DNA of 64,000 nucleotides from Bifidobacterium moukalabense DSM 27321 (GTDB lineage Bacteria > Actinomycetota > Actinomycetes > Actinomycetales > Bifidobacteriaceae), in NCBI RefSeq assembly GCF_000522505.1, contig NZ_AZMV01000007.1, forward strand, positions 806,001 to 870,000. The letters are read 5' to 3'. The notes under the pieces are model-generated. The model did no database searches and had not been told where the DNA came from. It saw only the letters and a program-made list of their open reading frames with translations. Shown piece after piece: positions 1-8,575 of the stretch. Made by a program: the position numbers and the translations under genes. Position 1 is the stretch's first letter. The number at the start of each line of letters is the position of its first letter.

Positions 1-2
1 TC

Positions 3-479
3 GACGTGCAGAAGACCGTCGGCAACGAAATGGCCCGTTTCGGCTTTACCGTGGTCAAGACGCTGATCACGGCCATCGACCCGAGCCCGCAGGTCAAGAA
101 TGCCATGGATTCCATCAACGCCGCCCAGCGAGAGAAGGAGGCCACCCGTCAGCGTGCCGAGGCGCAACGTATCCAGATTGAAACCCAGGCCGCCGCAGAG
201 GCCGAGAAGACTCGACTGCAGGGCGAAGGCCAGGCCAACTACCGTCGTGAGATAGCCAACGGCATCGTCGACCAGATCAAGAGCCTGCAGGCCGTCGGCA
301 TGAACATCAACGATGTGAATAACGTGGTGCTGTTCAACCAGTATCTTGACGTGATGCGTTCGCTGAGCGAGTCCGACAACACCAAGACCGTAGTGTTGCC
401 GGCGTCGACGCCAGGCGGTTATCAGGATCTATATGAGCAGGTCACCAAGGCCATGCTTACCGCCAGCGAGACGAAATGA
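3..479 (+). CDS. SPFH/band-7 (prohibitin-like) protein, 5' partial
   Basis: This is the C-terminal 158 residues of a protein whose frame stays open to the left edge, so the real start lies outside the window. The visible part fits the end of an SPFH domain (conserved segment TVVKTLITAIDPSPQVKNAM) followed by a long charged Glu/Ala/Gln/Arg-rich helix, the usual coiled coil of stomatin/prohibitin-type proteins. Family members form membrane-anchored oligomers on the cytoplasmic face. The N-terminal membrane anchor cannot be seen. A hairpin at 490-523 closes the gene. The exact role is unknown; the family call is from recognisable sequence character only. Confidence 0.8.
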   Translation, partial: DVQKTVGNEMARFGFTVVKTLITAIDPSPQVKNAMDSINAAQREKEATRQRAEAQRIQIETQAAAEAEKTRLQGEGQANYRREIANGIVDQIKSLQAVGMNINDVNNVVLFNQYLDVMRSLSESDNTKTVVLPASTPGGYQDLYEQVTKAMLTASETK

Positions 480-489
480 CGCATCCTTT

Positions 490-523
490 CTTCTCGCTTC
501 CTTCGTCTGAGGGAAGCGAGAAG
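490..523 (+). terminator. Hairpin downstream of SPFH gene
   Basis: Twelve-base arms (490-501 and 512-523) pair perfectly around a 10-base loop, starting 10 bases after the stop codon. There is no clear U run, so termination is inferred from position and stem strength. Confidence 0.55.
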
Positions 524-536
524 CGGATATGAAAGA

Positions 537-602
537 ATCCCTCCTTTCGGCTGAACCGCATGAAGTGTGACGGAGAGTGCGGCTCTAGTCGGAAGGAGGG
601 AT
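537..602. repeat. Long imperfect hairpin with 10-bp outer stem
   Basis: Arms 537-546 and 593-602 are perfect 10-base inverted copies (ATCCCTCCTT and its complement). An inner stem CCGCA (556-560) with TGCGG (578-582) continues the structure. It lies between the convergent SPFH and HTH genes, and a third hairpin (GCACCGT with ACGGTGC, about 619-636) follows. It may be a terminator for the minus-strand gene, a small RNA or a dispersed repeat; nothing in the sequence decides this. Confidence 0.45.
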
Positions 603-671
603 CTGTTGTATTTGGGCGCACCGTGTATCGAACGGTGCACGTCTTGTTATATAGCGGTGGGAGGGCGCGTG

Positions 672-1109
672 TCAGGCGGCGCTTCCGACCAGCTCCTTTA
701 CCGGCATCATCGGCATGGCACCGGTATCGTTGACGGCTTCAAGGGCGTTGATGCGGCTCTGCAGATCGATGACCTTCTTTTCCAGCCATTTGATGGTCAT
801 GGATTGGGTGAGCACCAACAGATCACGCTGATTGGAGCTGGATTCATTGGCGAAATCCTGTGCTTCGAGCATGATCTGCGGATCGGCCTTCCAACGGGCG
901 ATGGCACGTTCGATACGCTTGCCGCCGATGATTTTCGGATCAAGCCCGGCACTGGCGAAGATGCTGGTCGGACCATTGCCGCGCAAATACTGTGCCATGC
1001 AACGCACTTGGAAGTCGTGGGAGTAGGTAATGCGGTCAGCGGAAGCTCGCTCGACCGCGGGTAGGGTGTTCAGGTAGTATACTTCGGCCTGAGTGAAACG
1101 ACGACGCAT
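672..1109 (-). CDS. HTH-domain protein resembling an IS3-type transposase OrfA
   Basis: A 145-residue protein with an N-terminal block (FTQAEVYYLNTLPAVERAS, then a conserved GLDPKIIGGKRIERAIARWK region at about 57-76) typical of the helix-turn-helix module of IS3-family OrfA and of related stand-alone proteins common in Firmicutes and Bifidobacteria. The C-terminal third is a predicted coiled coil (IKWLEKKVIDLQSRINALEA). The start has a GGGGA ribosome site 7 bases upstream. No OrfB (DDE integrase) or terminal inverted repeat is seen nearby, so it is either a domesticated regulator or a relic. Function is not assigned. Confidence 0.55.
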   Translation of the reverse strand: MRRRFTQAEVYYLNTLPAVERASADRITYSHDFQVRCMAQYLRGNGPTSIFASAGLDPKIIGGKRIERAIARWKADPQIMLEAQDFANESSSNQRDLLVLTQSMTIKWLEKKVIDLQSRINALEAVNDTGAMPMMPVKELVGSAA

Positions 1110-1393
1110 GATAATCCCCTTTTCCTAATGGCCAGCTCCGACTTTCAAGCTGTTCTGAATGTCGATGTTGATGGTTCCATTCTATTTTCGTGGTTTATCG
1201 GGTGAATGGGTTCTGGCACGAAACGGGGTGCTTTTGGCACGAAACGAGGGGGTTGTCGTATCCCCAAGATGCGACGAATACGACGATGAACCGTTGAAAT
1301 CAAGTGGGTCAGGGTGTTCCCCTAGGGGATGCAGGGAAAACGAAAAAGGTATAGACTCGAGGCCAGAAACCTAAGGGAAGGCGAAGAGGGCTT
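1110..1393. promoter_or_regulatory. Repeat-rich control region of the ABC operon
   Basis: No convincing gene lies here. Two exact 11-base copies of GGCACGAAACG start at 1215 and 1236, 21 bases apart (two helical turns). A 7-base inverted repeat, GTCGTAT (1255-1261) and ATACGAC (1278-1284), follows. A perfect palindrome TCCCCTAGGGGA spans 1318-1329. A plausible -10 (TATAGA, 1350-1355) lies 39 bases before the proposed start; no good -35 matches it, which would fit an activator-dependent promoter. The binding proteins are unknown. Confidence 0.5.
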
Positions 1394-2173
1394 GTGGGAG
1401 GGACTGTGTCATTGCATCCGATATCGGCTGAGCGAACAGATGCGACGGCAGCTGCCGGCACAGCTGCCAGACCAATCATCGAAGTGAGGAACCTGCGTAA
1501 GGAATACCCGGTGCTTGACGAGACCGTTGTGGCGCTGGAACGCATCAACCTCAATATTCCACGCGGTCAGATCTGCTGTATCTACGGCGAATCCGGTTCC
1601 GGCAAATCGACGCTGCTCAACCAGCTGGCGGGTATGGAAAAGCCCACAAGGGGCGGCGTGCGCATCGGTGGCGTGCCGATCTCCCGCCTCGACGAACGGC
1701 AACTGGCGGAATTCCGGCAGAAACATCTCGGATTCGTGTTCCAGTCCTACAACCTGCTGCCAAATCTCAACGCCATCGAAAACGTGGCGATGCCGCTGAT
1801 GTTCCGGGGCATTCCCAGGCAGAGGCGTGAGGCCGTCGCCAGGACCATGCTCCGGCGCGTGGGCCTCGGCAAGCGCATGAGGCATTATCCGACGCAGATG
1901 TCGGGTGGCCAGCAGCAACGCGTCGGCATAGCAAGGGCCTTCGTGGCCCGGCCGGAAGTCGTGTTTGCCGACGAGCCGACCGGCAATCTCGACTCCAAAA
2001 CCAAAACCGACGTGATGGATATGATTTGCGCATTCGCGCACGATTTCAATCAGACCATCGTGCTCGTCACACACGATGACAACATGGCGCAATACGCCGA
2101 CCGCATCGTCACCCTACTTGACGGACGCATCGTCGACGACCGACCCGTACATGACAGCCGCAACAGGGCCTGA
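1394..2173 (+). CDS. ABC transporter ATP-binding protein (MacB/LolD type)
   Basis: A 259-residue ATPase of the MacB/LolD group. Walker A is GESGSGKS at 65-72, the Q-loop FQSYNLLP at about 116-123, the signature SGGQQQR at 170-176, Walker B VVFADEP at 189-195 and the switch histidine at about 227. The first 28 residues are Ala/Thr-rich and not part of the fold. The first start (GTG 1394) and a second GTG at 1406 are both possible, since purine-rich sites precede each. It is the first gene of a three-gene operon with an anchored extracellular protein and an FtsX-like permease. By family this supports mechanotransmission or extrusion of a peptide, lipid or drug; the substrate is unknown. Confidence 0.9.
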   Translation: MGGTVSLHPISAERTDATAAAGTAARPIIEVRNLRKEYPVLDETVVALERINLNIPRGQICCIYGESGSGKSTLLNQLAGMEKPTRGGVRIGGVPISRLDERQLAEFRQKHLGFVFQSYNLLPNLNAIENVAMPLMFRGIPRQRREAVARTMLRRVGLGKRMRHYPTQMSGGQQQRVGIARAFVARPEVVFADEPTGNLDSKTKTDVMDMICAFAHDFNQTIVLVTHDDNMAQYADRIVTLLDGRIVDDRPVHDSRNRA

Positions 2174-2206
2174 CACAGATCGACACAGAGAAGAAGGACC
2201 GTTTCC

Positions 2207-3457
2207 ATGACCAACACCAACCGCAAGACACGATTCGTCAACCTGTTGATCGCCACGGTGGCGGCAGTGGTCATCATGCTGACCTGCATGGTGCCGCACG
2301 CGTTCGCCATGGCCGGAGGCGCGGAATACGAGACGGCACAGGCCACGGCCGGTCAGCTCGCCGATACCAGCGTCGATGGGGGCATAGGATCGAACGGTGC
2401 CGTCAATCCGGTGAATGAAAGCTCCGACGGCAATGGCGGCGGGAGCGAGCAGCTCGCCGGCCCCGTACCGAACATCATCATCACCAACTTCACCTATGGC
2501 GATGGCTCGGTTTCGGTCGGCAGCAACTTCAATCTCGACTTCACCTTCCAGAACATGGGCAAGGTGGCCGTGCAGAACATGGTCGTGACCGTCGACGGCG
2601 GAGAAAACTTCGCCATCTCCGGAGGTACGAACACCTTCTATTTCGATTCGCTGTGGGCCGGCTATTCGCTCACGCAAAGCGTGCCGATGCAGGCGCTGTC
2701 CGGCGCGAAAAGCGGCGCCCAGGGCATTACCGTAAGCTTCAAATACGAGTACGTCGATAATAATGTACGCAGCTCCAGCAGCTCCGACATCAAGATCTCG
2801 GTGCCGGTCTCGCAGCCGGACCGTTTCCAGCTGAGCGACCCCGTGCTGCCCGACACCATCAACGCGGGCGAGGAAACCACCATCACCATGGCGTATGTGA
2901 ACAAGGGCAAAGGCGATATCTCCAACGTCGAGGCATCCATCGAGGGCGACGGCATCACCAGCACCCAGGCCACGCAATATATCGGCAACGTGGCATCCGG
3001 CGCGTCCGGATCCATCGGCTTCGCATTCACGCCGAACGAAGCGGCGGAGACCGAGGCCAAGCTGCGCGTGACCTACGAGGACTCCGACGGACAGTCGCAG
3101 ACCAGGGAATTCCCGGTGACGTTCACCGCGCAGGAAGCCGCCAGGCCCGACATTAACGACGGGATGACGCCGGATGACGGGCAGAATCAGCAGGGTGTTC
3201 CGGTGTGGGTGTGGGTGGTCGTCGCCATCGTCGTCATTGTGGCGATCATACTGACCGTTGTACTGGTCCGTCGTCATAAGAAGACCAAGAAACATGGTAT
3301 CGATGAGGATTGGGACGATTGGGAAGCCGGCAGCCCTGCCGACTCCGTTGCGAAGGATGCGGCTGCGGCGGCTTCCGTGGCGACCGACGAGGCGCCGACG
3401 CAGATGATTGCGCCTGCCGATTCCGCATCCGCCGACTCCGCCAAGGGGCAGGCATGA
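2207..3457 (+). CDS. Membrane-anchored extracellular protein with CARDB-like repeats
   Basis: A 416-residue protein with a signal or anchor segment at about 11-34 (ending near AFAMA), an acidic, Gly/Ser-rich linker, then two immunoglobulin-like beta-sandwich stretches of the CARDB/S-layer-adhesion type (about 85-200 and 205-310). A C-terminal membrane helix lies at about 332-354, followed by KK/RR and a roughly 60-residue acidic, Ala/Ser-rich cytoplasmic tail. The body is therefore outside the cell. The gene lies between the ATPase and the permease, and its stop overlaps the permease start (ATGA), so it is likely the adaptor of this transporter. The ligand is not evident. Confidence 0.75.
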   Translation: MTNTNRKTRFVNLLIATVAAVVIMLTCMVPHAFAMAGGAEYETAQATAGQLADTSVDGGIGSNGAVNPVNESSDGNGGGSEQLAGPVPNIIITNFTYGDGSVSVGSNFNLDFTFQNMGKVAVQNMVVTVDGGENFAISGGTNTFYFDSLWAGYSLTQSVPMQALSGAKSGAQGITVSFKYEYVDNNVRSSSSSDIKISVPVSQPDRFQLSDPVLPDTINAGEETTITMAYVNKGKGDISNVEASIEGDGITSTQATQYIGNVASGASGSIGFAFTPNEAAETEAKLRVTYEDSDGQSQTREFPVTFTAQEAARPDINDGMTPDDGQNQQGVPVWVWVVVAIVVIVAIILTVVLVRRHKKTKKHGIDEDWDDWEAGSPADSVAKDAAAAASVATDEAPTQMIAPADSASADSAKGQA

Positions 3458-4938
3458 GATTCTCCGACATCCTGCATACCTGCGGCCAGAATCTGTTCCG
3501 ACGAAAGTCGCGTACGATTCTGACGGTGCTCGGCGTGATCGTCGGCTGCTGTTCGATCGTGCTCATGATCTCGATAGGGCAGGGCATCAACGAACGGAAC
3601 GAGCAGATGCTCAAAAGCATGGGCAGCCTCAACGTCATCACCGTATACGCCGGCAGCGGCTCCCAGGGAGGGGGCGGATACGCCGAAGGCATGGGCTCCG
3701 CATCCTCGTCCGAGGCGAAACTGAACGATGATGCCGTGCAGTCCTTTCGCAATATCGCAGGCGTGAGCGGTGTGCTGTCGGAAAAGACCCTGCAATACAC
3801 CGTGGACGCCACAGCCGGTGTCGGCAACCGATACGTGACGCAATACCTGCAGGTCATGGGCGTCAACACCGCACAGCTGGAAGCATCCGGCTATACGCTC
3901 AGAAGCGGCCGGTTGCCATCGCGAAGCGGTGAGGTGCTCGTCGGCGAAAAAACCGTCTATAACTTCCTCGACAAATACCGGTCCGGTGCGGACAATCAGC
4001 GGACCGCGCCGGGCGGTTACGTCTGCGATGAGAACGGTGAGTGTCGGGAAAGCGAAGGCGAGGAACCGTTCTTCGACATGCTTACCACGAAAATGACGCT
4101 GATCACCGGAGCAAATTACCAAAGCCCGGACGATTACCGTAATGTCGGCAGCGGGGCTGCAAGCGGTTCCGACACGGATGGCGGCGCCGGCCAGCAGACC
4201 TCGACCATCTCCAACGAGTACACGCCGGTAGGCGTGGTCAAGTCAAGCGGCAACGACTACGATGCGCTGGGCAGCGGTGTGGTCATGACCATGGACGATA
4301 TGAAAAGTCTGATGGCCAAGGCCACCAATACCAGCGTCGCAAACGTTTCCCGCAACTTCACCTACGATCAGATCGTGGTGCGGGCCGAAAACATCAAGGA
4401 TGTGCCGAACGTCGAATCCCAGATCAAATCGATGGGATACCAGACCTCGTCCTTCGAGCAGACGCGCAAGGAGCTTGAGAAGCAGACGCAGGGCATTCAG
4501 CTGGCATTGGGCGGCATCGGCGGCGTTGCGTTCCTGGTGGCCGCCATCGGCATCGCCAATACGATGATCATGTCGGTATCGGAACGAACACGTGAGATCG
4601 GCATAATGAAGGCTCTTGGCTGCTATGTACGCGACATTCGCGTGACCTTCCTGTGCGAAGCCGGTGCGATCGGTCTGATCGGCGGCGTGATAGGCTGCCT
4701 GATTTCCGCGTTGGGCTCGTTGGCCATCAATCTGGTTGCATTGCAGGGGTTCAGTTGGGAGAACATCGTCAAGGCCATTGTGGGCGGCGATGATGTCAGC
4801 AGAAGTTCCGTGATTCCATGGTGGCTGTTTGCGTCCGCCATCGTGTTCTCGATCGCCGTCGGCGTGATCGCCGGCTTCGGGCCGGCCAACAAGGCCGTGA
4901 GGATTCCGGCCCTCGACGCCATCAAAAACGATCAGTAG
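3454..4938 (+). CDS. ABC transporter permease, MacB/FtsX family
   Basis: The ATG at 3454 overlaps the preceding stop codon (ATGA), a translational-coupling start; the 494-residue protein then begins MRFSDILHTCGQNLFRRKSR. One membrane helix lies near residues 20-43, then a large extracellular domain (about 45-345) with Gly/Ser-rich insertions, then three C-terminal helices with the conserved FtsX segment (ERTREIGIMKALGC). This is the MacB topology. No MacA-type adaptor gene is present; the CARDB-like protein upstream may take that place. The 3' end overlaps the convergent DXS-like gene by 7 bases. Confidence 0.9.
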   Translation: MRFSDILHTCGQNLFRRKSRTILTVLGVIVGCCSIVLMISIGQGINERNEQMLKSMGSLNVITVYAGSGSQGGGGYAEGMGSASSSEAKLNDDAVQSFRNIAGVSGVLSEKTLQYTVDATAGVGNRYVTQYLQVMGVNTAQLEASGYTLRSGRLPSRSGEVLVGEKTVYNFLDKYRSGADNQRTAPGGYVCDENGECRESEGEEPFFDMLTTKMTLITGANYQSPDDYRNVGSGAASGSDTDGGAGQQTSTISNEYTPVGVVKSSGNDYDALGSGVVMTMDDMKSLMAKATNTSVANVSRNFTYDQIVVRAENIKDVPNVESQIKSMGYQTSSFEQTRKELEKQTQGIQLALGGIGGVAFLVAAIGIANTMIMSVSERTREIGIMKALGCYVRDIRVTFLCEAGAIGLIGGVIGCLISALGSLAINLVALQGFSWENIVKAIVGGDDVSRSSVIPWWLFASAIVFSIAVGVIAGFGPANKAVRIPALDAIKNDQ

Positions 4939-6875
4939 GCCATGCGGATGCGGGAGATGACCTGATCGGCGGTCAGACCGTAGCGCTCGTTGAGCCTTTC
5001 GCGTGGTACGCGATCGGTGAACTCCTTAATGGCTCCGAAGTTGAGCACGTGCACGGCATTGGCCTTCGCGTCGCGTGAGTTTGCGTAGAAAGCAGTAATC
5101 TTCTCCCCCCAGCCGCCTTCCAGCTGGCCGTCTTCAAGGGTCACCACGATCCGGTGGCCGTCCGCCAGCATGGACAGCATCTCCTCGTCCAATGAGGAAT
5201 ACTGCGGTGCCGCGATCAGCGTGGCGGTCACCGGAGGAACCGGCATGCCGATCGAATCATCATCCGTGTCGCCGCCCGACAGACGATCGACCACATGAGA
5301 GGCCAACGCGACGGTGTTGCCCAGCCCCAGAACCGCGACATCCCGCCCCGGCCGAAGAATCTGATACCTCTTGAAAGGGCAGTCTCCGGCACGGTCGACA
5401 GCCGGAACGACCGGTTCGTGGCCTTCGGCGCGCTCGATCGGATCGAACGCCACATCCGCGGCACGTTCCAGTTCGAGAATCTGCTCACCGGGCATGCGGA
5501 TCGCCACCGCACCATGCTCGGACGGACCGGTGGCCCACGCCAGCATGTCGAGCATCTGCTCGCCGCTGGTCGGCGCGAGGCAGGTCAGATTCGGGACATT
5601 CGCGAACATCGCAATGTCGAAGGCGCCGGAATGCGTATTGTCCGTACCGGAAATGCCGGCACCGAAAATCAGCAGCGTCGCCGGAACGCGGTTCAGTGAC
5701 AGCTCCTGCTGCAGCTGATCGAACGTACGCTGGAAAAACGTTGCGGAGGTCGCCAGCACCGGGCGGCCTCCAGCTTTGGCGATGCCGGCCGCGAAGGCCG
5801 CGGCATGCTCCTCGGCGATGCCGGTGTCGACATAGTGCGAACCCGCACGTTCGCGAAAATCGCGGGTGATGCCATTCGAACCGGGTGTCGCGGGGGAGAT
5901 GACCACCAATCCGGGTTCGTTCGCAAAACGGGATTCAAGCGAGGCCATCGCCATGGCACCGTAATATTTGCGTGCGTCAGGCATTCCGTCGGATACGGAA
6001 TCGGGATTCCTCCAATGATTGGCCTCGCACTGGCCGGCATGCGGTTCGGCGTTCGTCTGGTTGCAGCCATCCGAACCGTTCTCGGCGTCGCCGGGCGCCT
6101 CGTCGAAGCCGAGACCCTTGACGGTGTGCACATGTACCACGATCGGATGGTCGATGTCCCTGACCTCGCGCAACGTCTCCACCAGCGTATGCACATTGTT
6201 GCCTTGCTCCACGTACCGGTAATCCAGACCGAATGCCCTGAACGGATTCGATGCGGCCGTGCCGCCCGACTGTCGCAAGGCCGACAGCGAGCCGTACATG
6301 CCGCCGAAATCCTCGGCTATCGACATCTCGTTGTCATTGACGATGATGATGAGATTGCCGCCCTGTTCGGCGGCGTTGTTCAATCCTTCGAAGGCGATCG
6401 CCGAGCTCAACGCGCCGTCGCCGATCACGGCGATCACATTGCCGATACCGCTGCGACCGGATGCGGAGACCTGCATATCGCGCGCCTTCGCAAGACCGCA
6501 GGCCAATGAAATGGACGTGCCGGTATGGCCCAGCACGAAGGAGTCGTGCTCGCTTTCGCACGGATTCGTGAAGCCGGTCACCGACCCGAACCGTTCCGGA
6601 TCGGTATAGGCGGCGGCGCGGCCGGTCAGCATCTTATGCACATAGCTTTGGTGGGAGACGTCGAAGATAAAACGGTCATGCGGCGAATCGAATACGTGAT
6701 GCAAGGCCACCGTCAATTCCACGACACCCAGATTCGAACCGATATGACCGCCATGCTTTCGGCCATACTCCAACAGGGTTGTGCGAATCTCGGCGCATAG
6801 ATCGACAAGCTGCGAGGAGGAAAGGGCATGCACGTCGGCCGGAGAGTGTATCGAATTCAACATGCCAGCGGTCAT
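4932..6875 (-). CDS. dxs: 1-deoxy-D-xylulose-5-phosphate synthase-like transketolase
   Basis: About 647 residues with the DXS architecture: an N-terminal ThDP-binding domain (HIGSNLGVVELTVALHHVF; GDGALSS...NDNEMSIAEDFGG), a central pyrimidine-binding domain (DTGIAEEHAAAFAAG) and a C-terminal transketolase domain. DXS joins pyruvate and glyceraldehyde 3-phosphate at the start of the MEP isoprenoid pathway. Several signatures (DVSHQSY, VTGFTNPCESEHD, GHTGTSIS) match the divergent DXS subgroup common in Firmicutes rather than the E. coli type. A low-similarity insertion precedes the NHWRNPDS segment. TTG codons at 6887 and 6884 are alternative starts; ATG 6875 has AAAGG 12 bases upstream. Whether it is the pathway enzyme or a paralogue needs the rest of the genome. 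Confidence 0.8.
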   Translation of the reverse strand: MTAGMLNSIHSPADVHALSSSQLVDLCAEIRTTLLEYGRKHGGHIGSNLGVVELTVALHHVFDSPHDRFIFDVSHQSYVHKMLTGRAAAYTDPERFGSVTGFTNPCESEHDSFVLGHTGTSISLACGLAKARDMQVSASGRSGIGNVIAVIGDGALSSAIAFEGLNNAAEQGGNLIIIVNDNEMSIAEDFGGMYGSLSALRQSGGTAASNPFRAFGLDYRYVEQGNNVHTLVETLREVRDIDHPIVVHVHTVKGLGFDEAPGDAENGSDGCNQTNAEPHAGQCEANHWRNPDSVSDGMPDARKYYGAMAMASLESRFANEPGLVVISPATPGSNGITRDFRERAGSHYVDTGIAEEHAAAFAAGIAKAGGRPVLATSATFFQRTFDQLQQELSLNRVPATLLIFGAGISGTDNTHSGAFDIAMFANVPNLTCLAPTSGEQMLDMLAWATGPSEHGAVAIRMPGEQILELERAADVAFDPIERAEGHEPVVPAVDRAGDCPFKRYQILRPGRDVAVLGLGNTVALASHVVDRLSGGDTDDDSIGMPVPPVTATLIAAPQYSSLDEEMLSMLADGHRIVVTLEDGQLEGGWGEKITAFYANSRDAKANAVHVLNFGAIKEFTDRVPRERLNERYGLTADQVISRIRMAY

Positions 6876-7034
6876 CTTGCGCAACAATCCTTTCCCTTAC
6901 CTTCCAAAGGCGAAATCCTATCCCACCATATGCCCCCGCGGAGGGATTCGCGGGCAAATGCCTGCAAAGTCTTCTCAACTACGGCACAATGGAGTCTACG
7001 AGACGTTCAACACAGTATCCGTAAAGGAGGGCCG
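6876..7034. promoter_or_regulatory. Divergent intergenic region, dxs / quinone reductase
   Basis: This region separates two diverging genes and must hold both promoters. A GC hairpin (CCCGCG about 6934-6939 with CGCGGG about 6950-6955) is visible. A strong ribosome site AAAGGAGG (7023-7030) precedes the plus-strand ATG. Promoter hexamers are not clear enough to name. Confidence 0.35.
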
Positions 7035-8024
7035 ATGAAGGCCGTATATGCTGCAGGAGTAGACTACGACGACCCGTTGTCCGTACTTGGGATCGGCGAA
7101 CGGCCGGAGCCGCAGGCCAAACCGTTCTGGTCGACCATCCGTGTGCATGCCGCCACCGTGAACCACCATGATGTCTGGAGCCTGCAGGGCGTGGGGCTGA
7201 GCGCCGAGGTGACGCCGATGATTCTCGGCACCGACGCGGCGGGAGTGCTCGAAGAGGACATTCCCGTACGTAAAGGGCTCAAGGCCGGCAGCGAAGTGGT
7301 GCTCTACACGTTCATCGGCACCGACGGCGCGGGGGTGATGCCGGGGGAGCGGCGTACCATCCTGTCCGAGAAATATGCCGGAACCATGGCCGAACTGACG
7401 CAGGTGCCCAGCGCGAACGTGTTCGCCAAACCGGCCAACCTGAACCTCGATGAGGCGGCGGCACTCGGTACCAGCTGGCTGACCGCCTATTCGCTGGTGT
7501 TCACCTCGGCGAACGTGAAACCCGGGGATACGATTCTGGTTCAGGGTGCGGGCGGCGGCGTATCCACCGCAGCCATACAGCTTGCGCACGCGGCCGGTCT
7601 GGAGGTGTTCGTCACCTCACGCAACGAATCCAAACGCGTCCGGGCCGTGGAAATCGGAGCCGACGCGGCCTTCGAACCGGGTGCACGCCTGCCGCGTAAG
7701 GTCGACGCGGTCATCGAATCGGTGGGCGCGGCCACCTGGAGCCATTCGGTCAGGTCGGTGCGACCCGGCGGCACCATCGCCATCTGCGGCGCCACCACCG
7801 GAGACCAACCCGGAGCCGAACTGACCCGTGTGTTCTTCCAAGATATCCGCATACAGGGCAACACCATGGGAACGCGCGAGGATTTCGCAAGACTGCTTCG
7901 CTTCGTGGAACACGCCGACCTGCATCCGGTGATCGACGCCGCATTCGCGCTCGCCGACGCACGCCGGGCATTCGCCAGGATGATCGATGGCGACGTTTTC
8001 GGAAAGGTCGTGCTGCACATCTAG
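7035..8024 (+). CDS. NAD(P)-dependent quinone oxidoreductase, MDR superfamily
   Basis: A 329-residue zinc-independent medium-chain dehydrogenase/reductase. An N-terminal GroES-like domain (about 1-130) precedes a Rossmann domain with the dinucleotide motif VQGAGGGVSTAAIQLA at about 165-180. The structural-zinc cysteines of alcohol dehydrogenases are absent, which favours the quinone/enone reductase branch. ATG 7035 follows AAAGGAGG by 4 bases; upstream in-frame codons cross the dxs promoter and are unlikely. Substrate is unknown. It stands alone, with purE following 53 bases later and possibly cotranscribed. Confidence 0.8.
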   Translation: MKAVYAAGVDYDDPLSVLGIGERPEPQAKPFWSTIRVHAATVNHHDVWSLQGVGLSAEVTPMILGTDAAGVLEEDIPVRKGLKAGSEVVLYTFIGTDGAGVMPGERRTILSEKYAGTMAELTQVPSANVFAKPANLNLDEAAALGTSWLTAYSLVFTSANVKPGDTILVQGAGGGVSTAAIQLAHAAGLEVFVTSRNESKRVRAVEIGADAAFEPGARLPRKVDAVIESVGAATWSHSVRSVRPGGTIAICGATTGDQPGAELTRVFFQDIRIQGNTMGTREDFARLLRFVEHADLHPVIDAAFALADARRAFARMIDGDVFGKVVLHI

Positions 8025-8077
8025 CCGATTGCGTAAAGTAGCAAAGGTATTCTTGGCTATTCTCTACGGAGGTTTTC

Positions 8078-8575
8078 ATGGCAGACAATAAGCCCGAAGT
8101 GGCGGTGATCATGGGCTCGGCGAGCGACTGGGAGACCATGAAGCATGCATGCGAGATGCTTGACAGGTTCGGGGTGCCGTACATGAAGCAGGTGATTTCC
8201 GCACACCGCACTCCGGAACTCATGGGCGAATTCGCGCACAACGCACGTGCCAACGGTCTGAAGGTCATCATCGCCGGCGCGGGCGGCGCGGCCCATCTGC
8301 CGGGCATGGTCGCAGCCCAGACCACACTGCCGGTCATCGGCGTTCCGGTGCGTTCCCATGCCCTGTCCGGTTGGGATTCGCTGCTGTCCATCGTGCAGAT
8401 GCCGGGCGGCATTCCGGTGGCCACCACCGCGGTGGGCAATTCCGGTGCCACCAATGCCGGCCTGCTGGCCGTGAGCATGCTGAGCACCACTGACGAACGT
8501 TTGGCCGACGCCTTGCAGGAATACCGTGACTCGTTGAAGGAAAAGGTGGCTGAATCCAATGCCCAGCTTGTCTGA
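8078..8575 (+). CDS. purE: N5-carboxyaminoimidazole ribonucleotide mutase
   Basis: A 165-residue class I PurE that converts N5-CAIR to CAIR in purine synthesis. The active-site loop [17 protein letters not shown] (about 11-27), the SAHRTP motif and the GGAAHLPGM loop are all present, and the length is typical. It overlaps purK by 17 bases, indicating translational coupling. Presence of purK supports the two-step bacterial route from AIR. Ribosome site GGAGG lies 6-10 bases before the ATG. Confidence 0.95.
   Translation: MADNKPEVAVIMGSASDWETMKHACEMLDRFGVPYMKQVISAHRTPELMGEFAHNARANGLKVIIAGAGGAAHLPGMVAAQTTLPVIGVPVRSHALSGWDSLLSIVQMPGGIPVATTAVGNSGATNAGLLAVSMLSTTDERLADALQEYRDSLKEKVAESNAQLV

Noticed and set aside
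1159-1374. 71-codon open frame in the ABC control region
   Set aside because: It crosses the repeats and palindrome, has poor codon use and no ribosome site.
2114-3295. 393-codon open frame on the minus strand
   Set aside because: It lies opposite the CARDB-like gene, is His/Gly/Asp-rich without any family motif, and has no ribosome site; typical antisense shadow in GC-rich DNA.
6828-7034. N-terminal extension of the quinone reductase
   Set aside because: It overlaps the divergent dxs start, while ATG 7035 has an ideal ribosome site and matches the family start.
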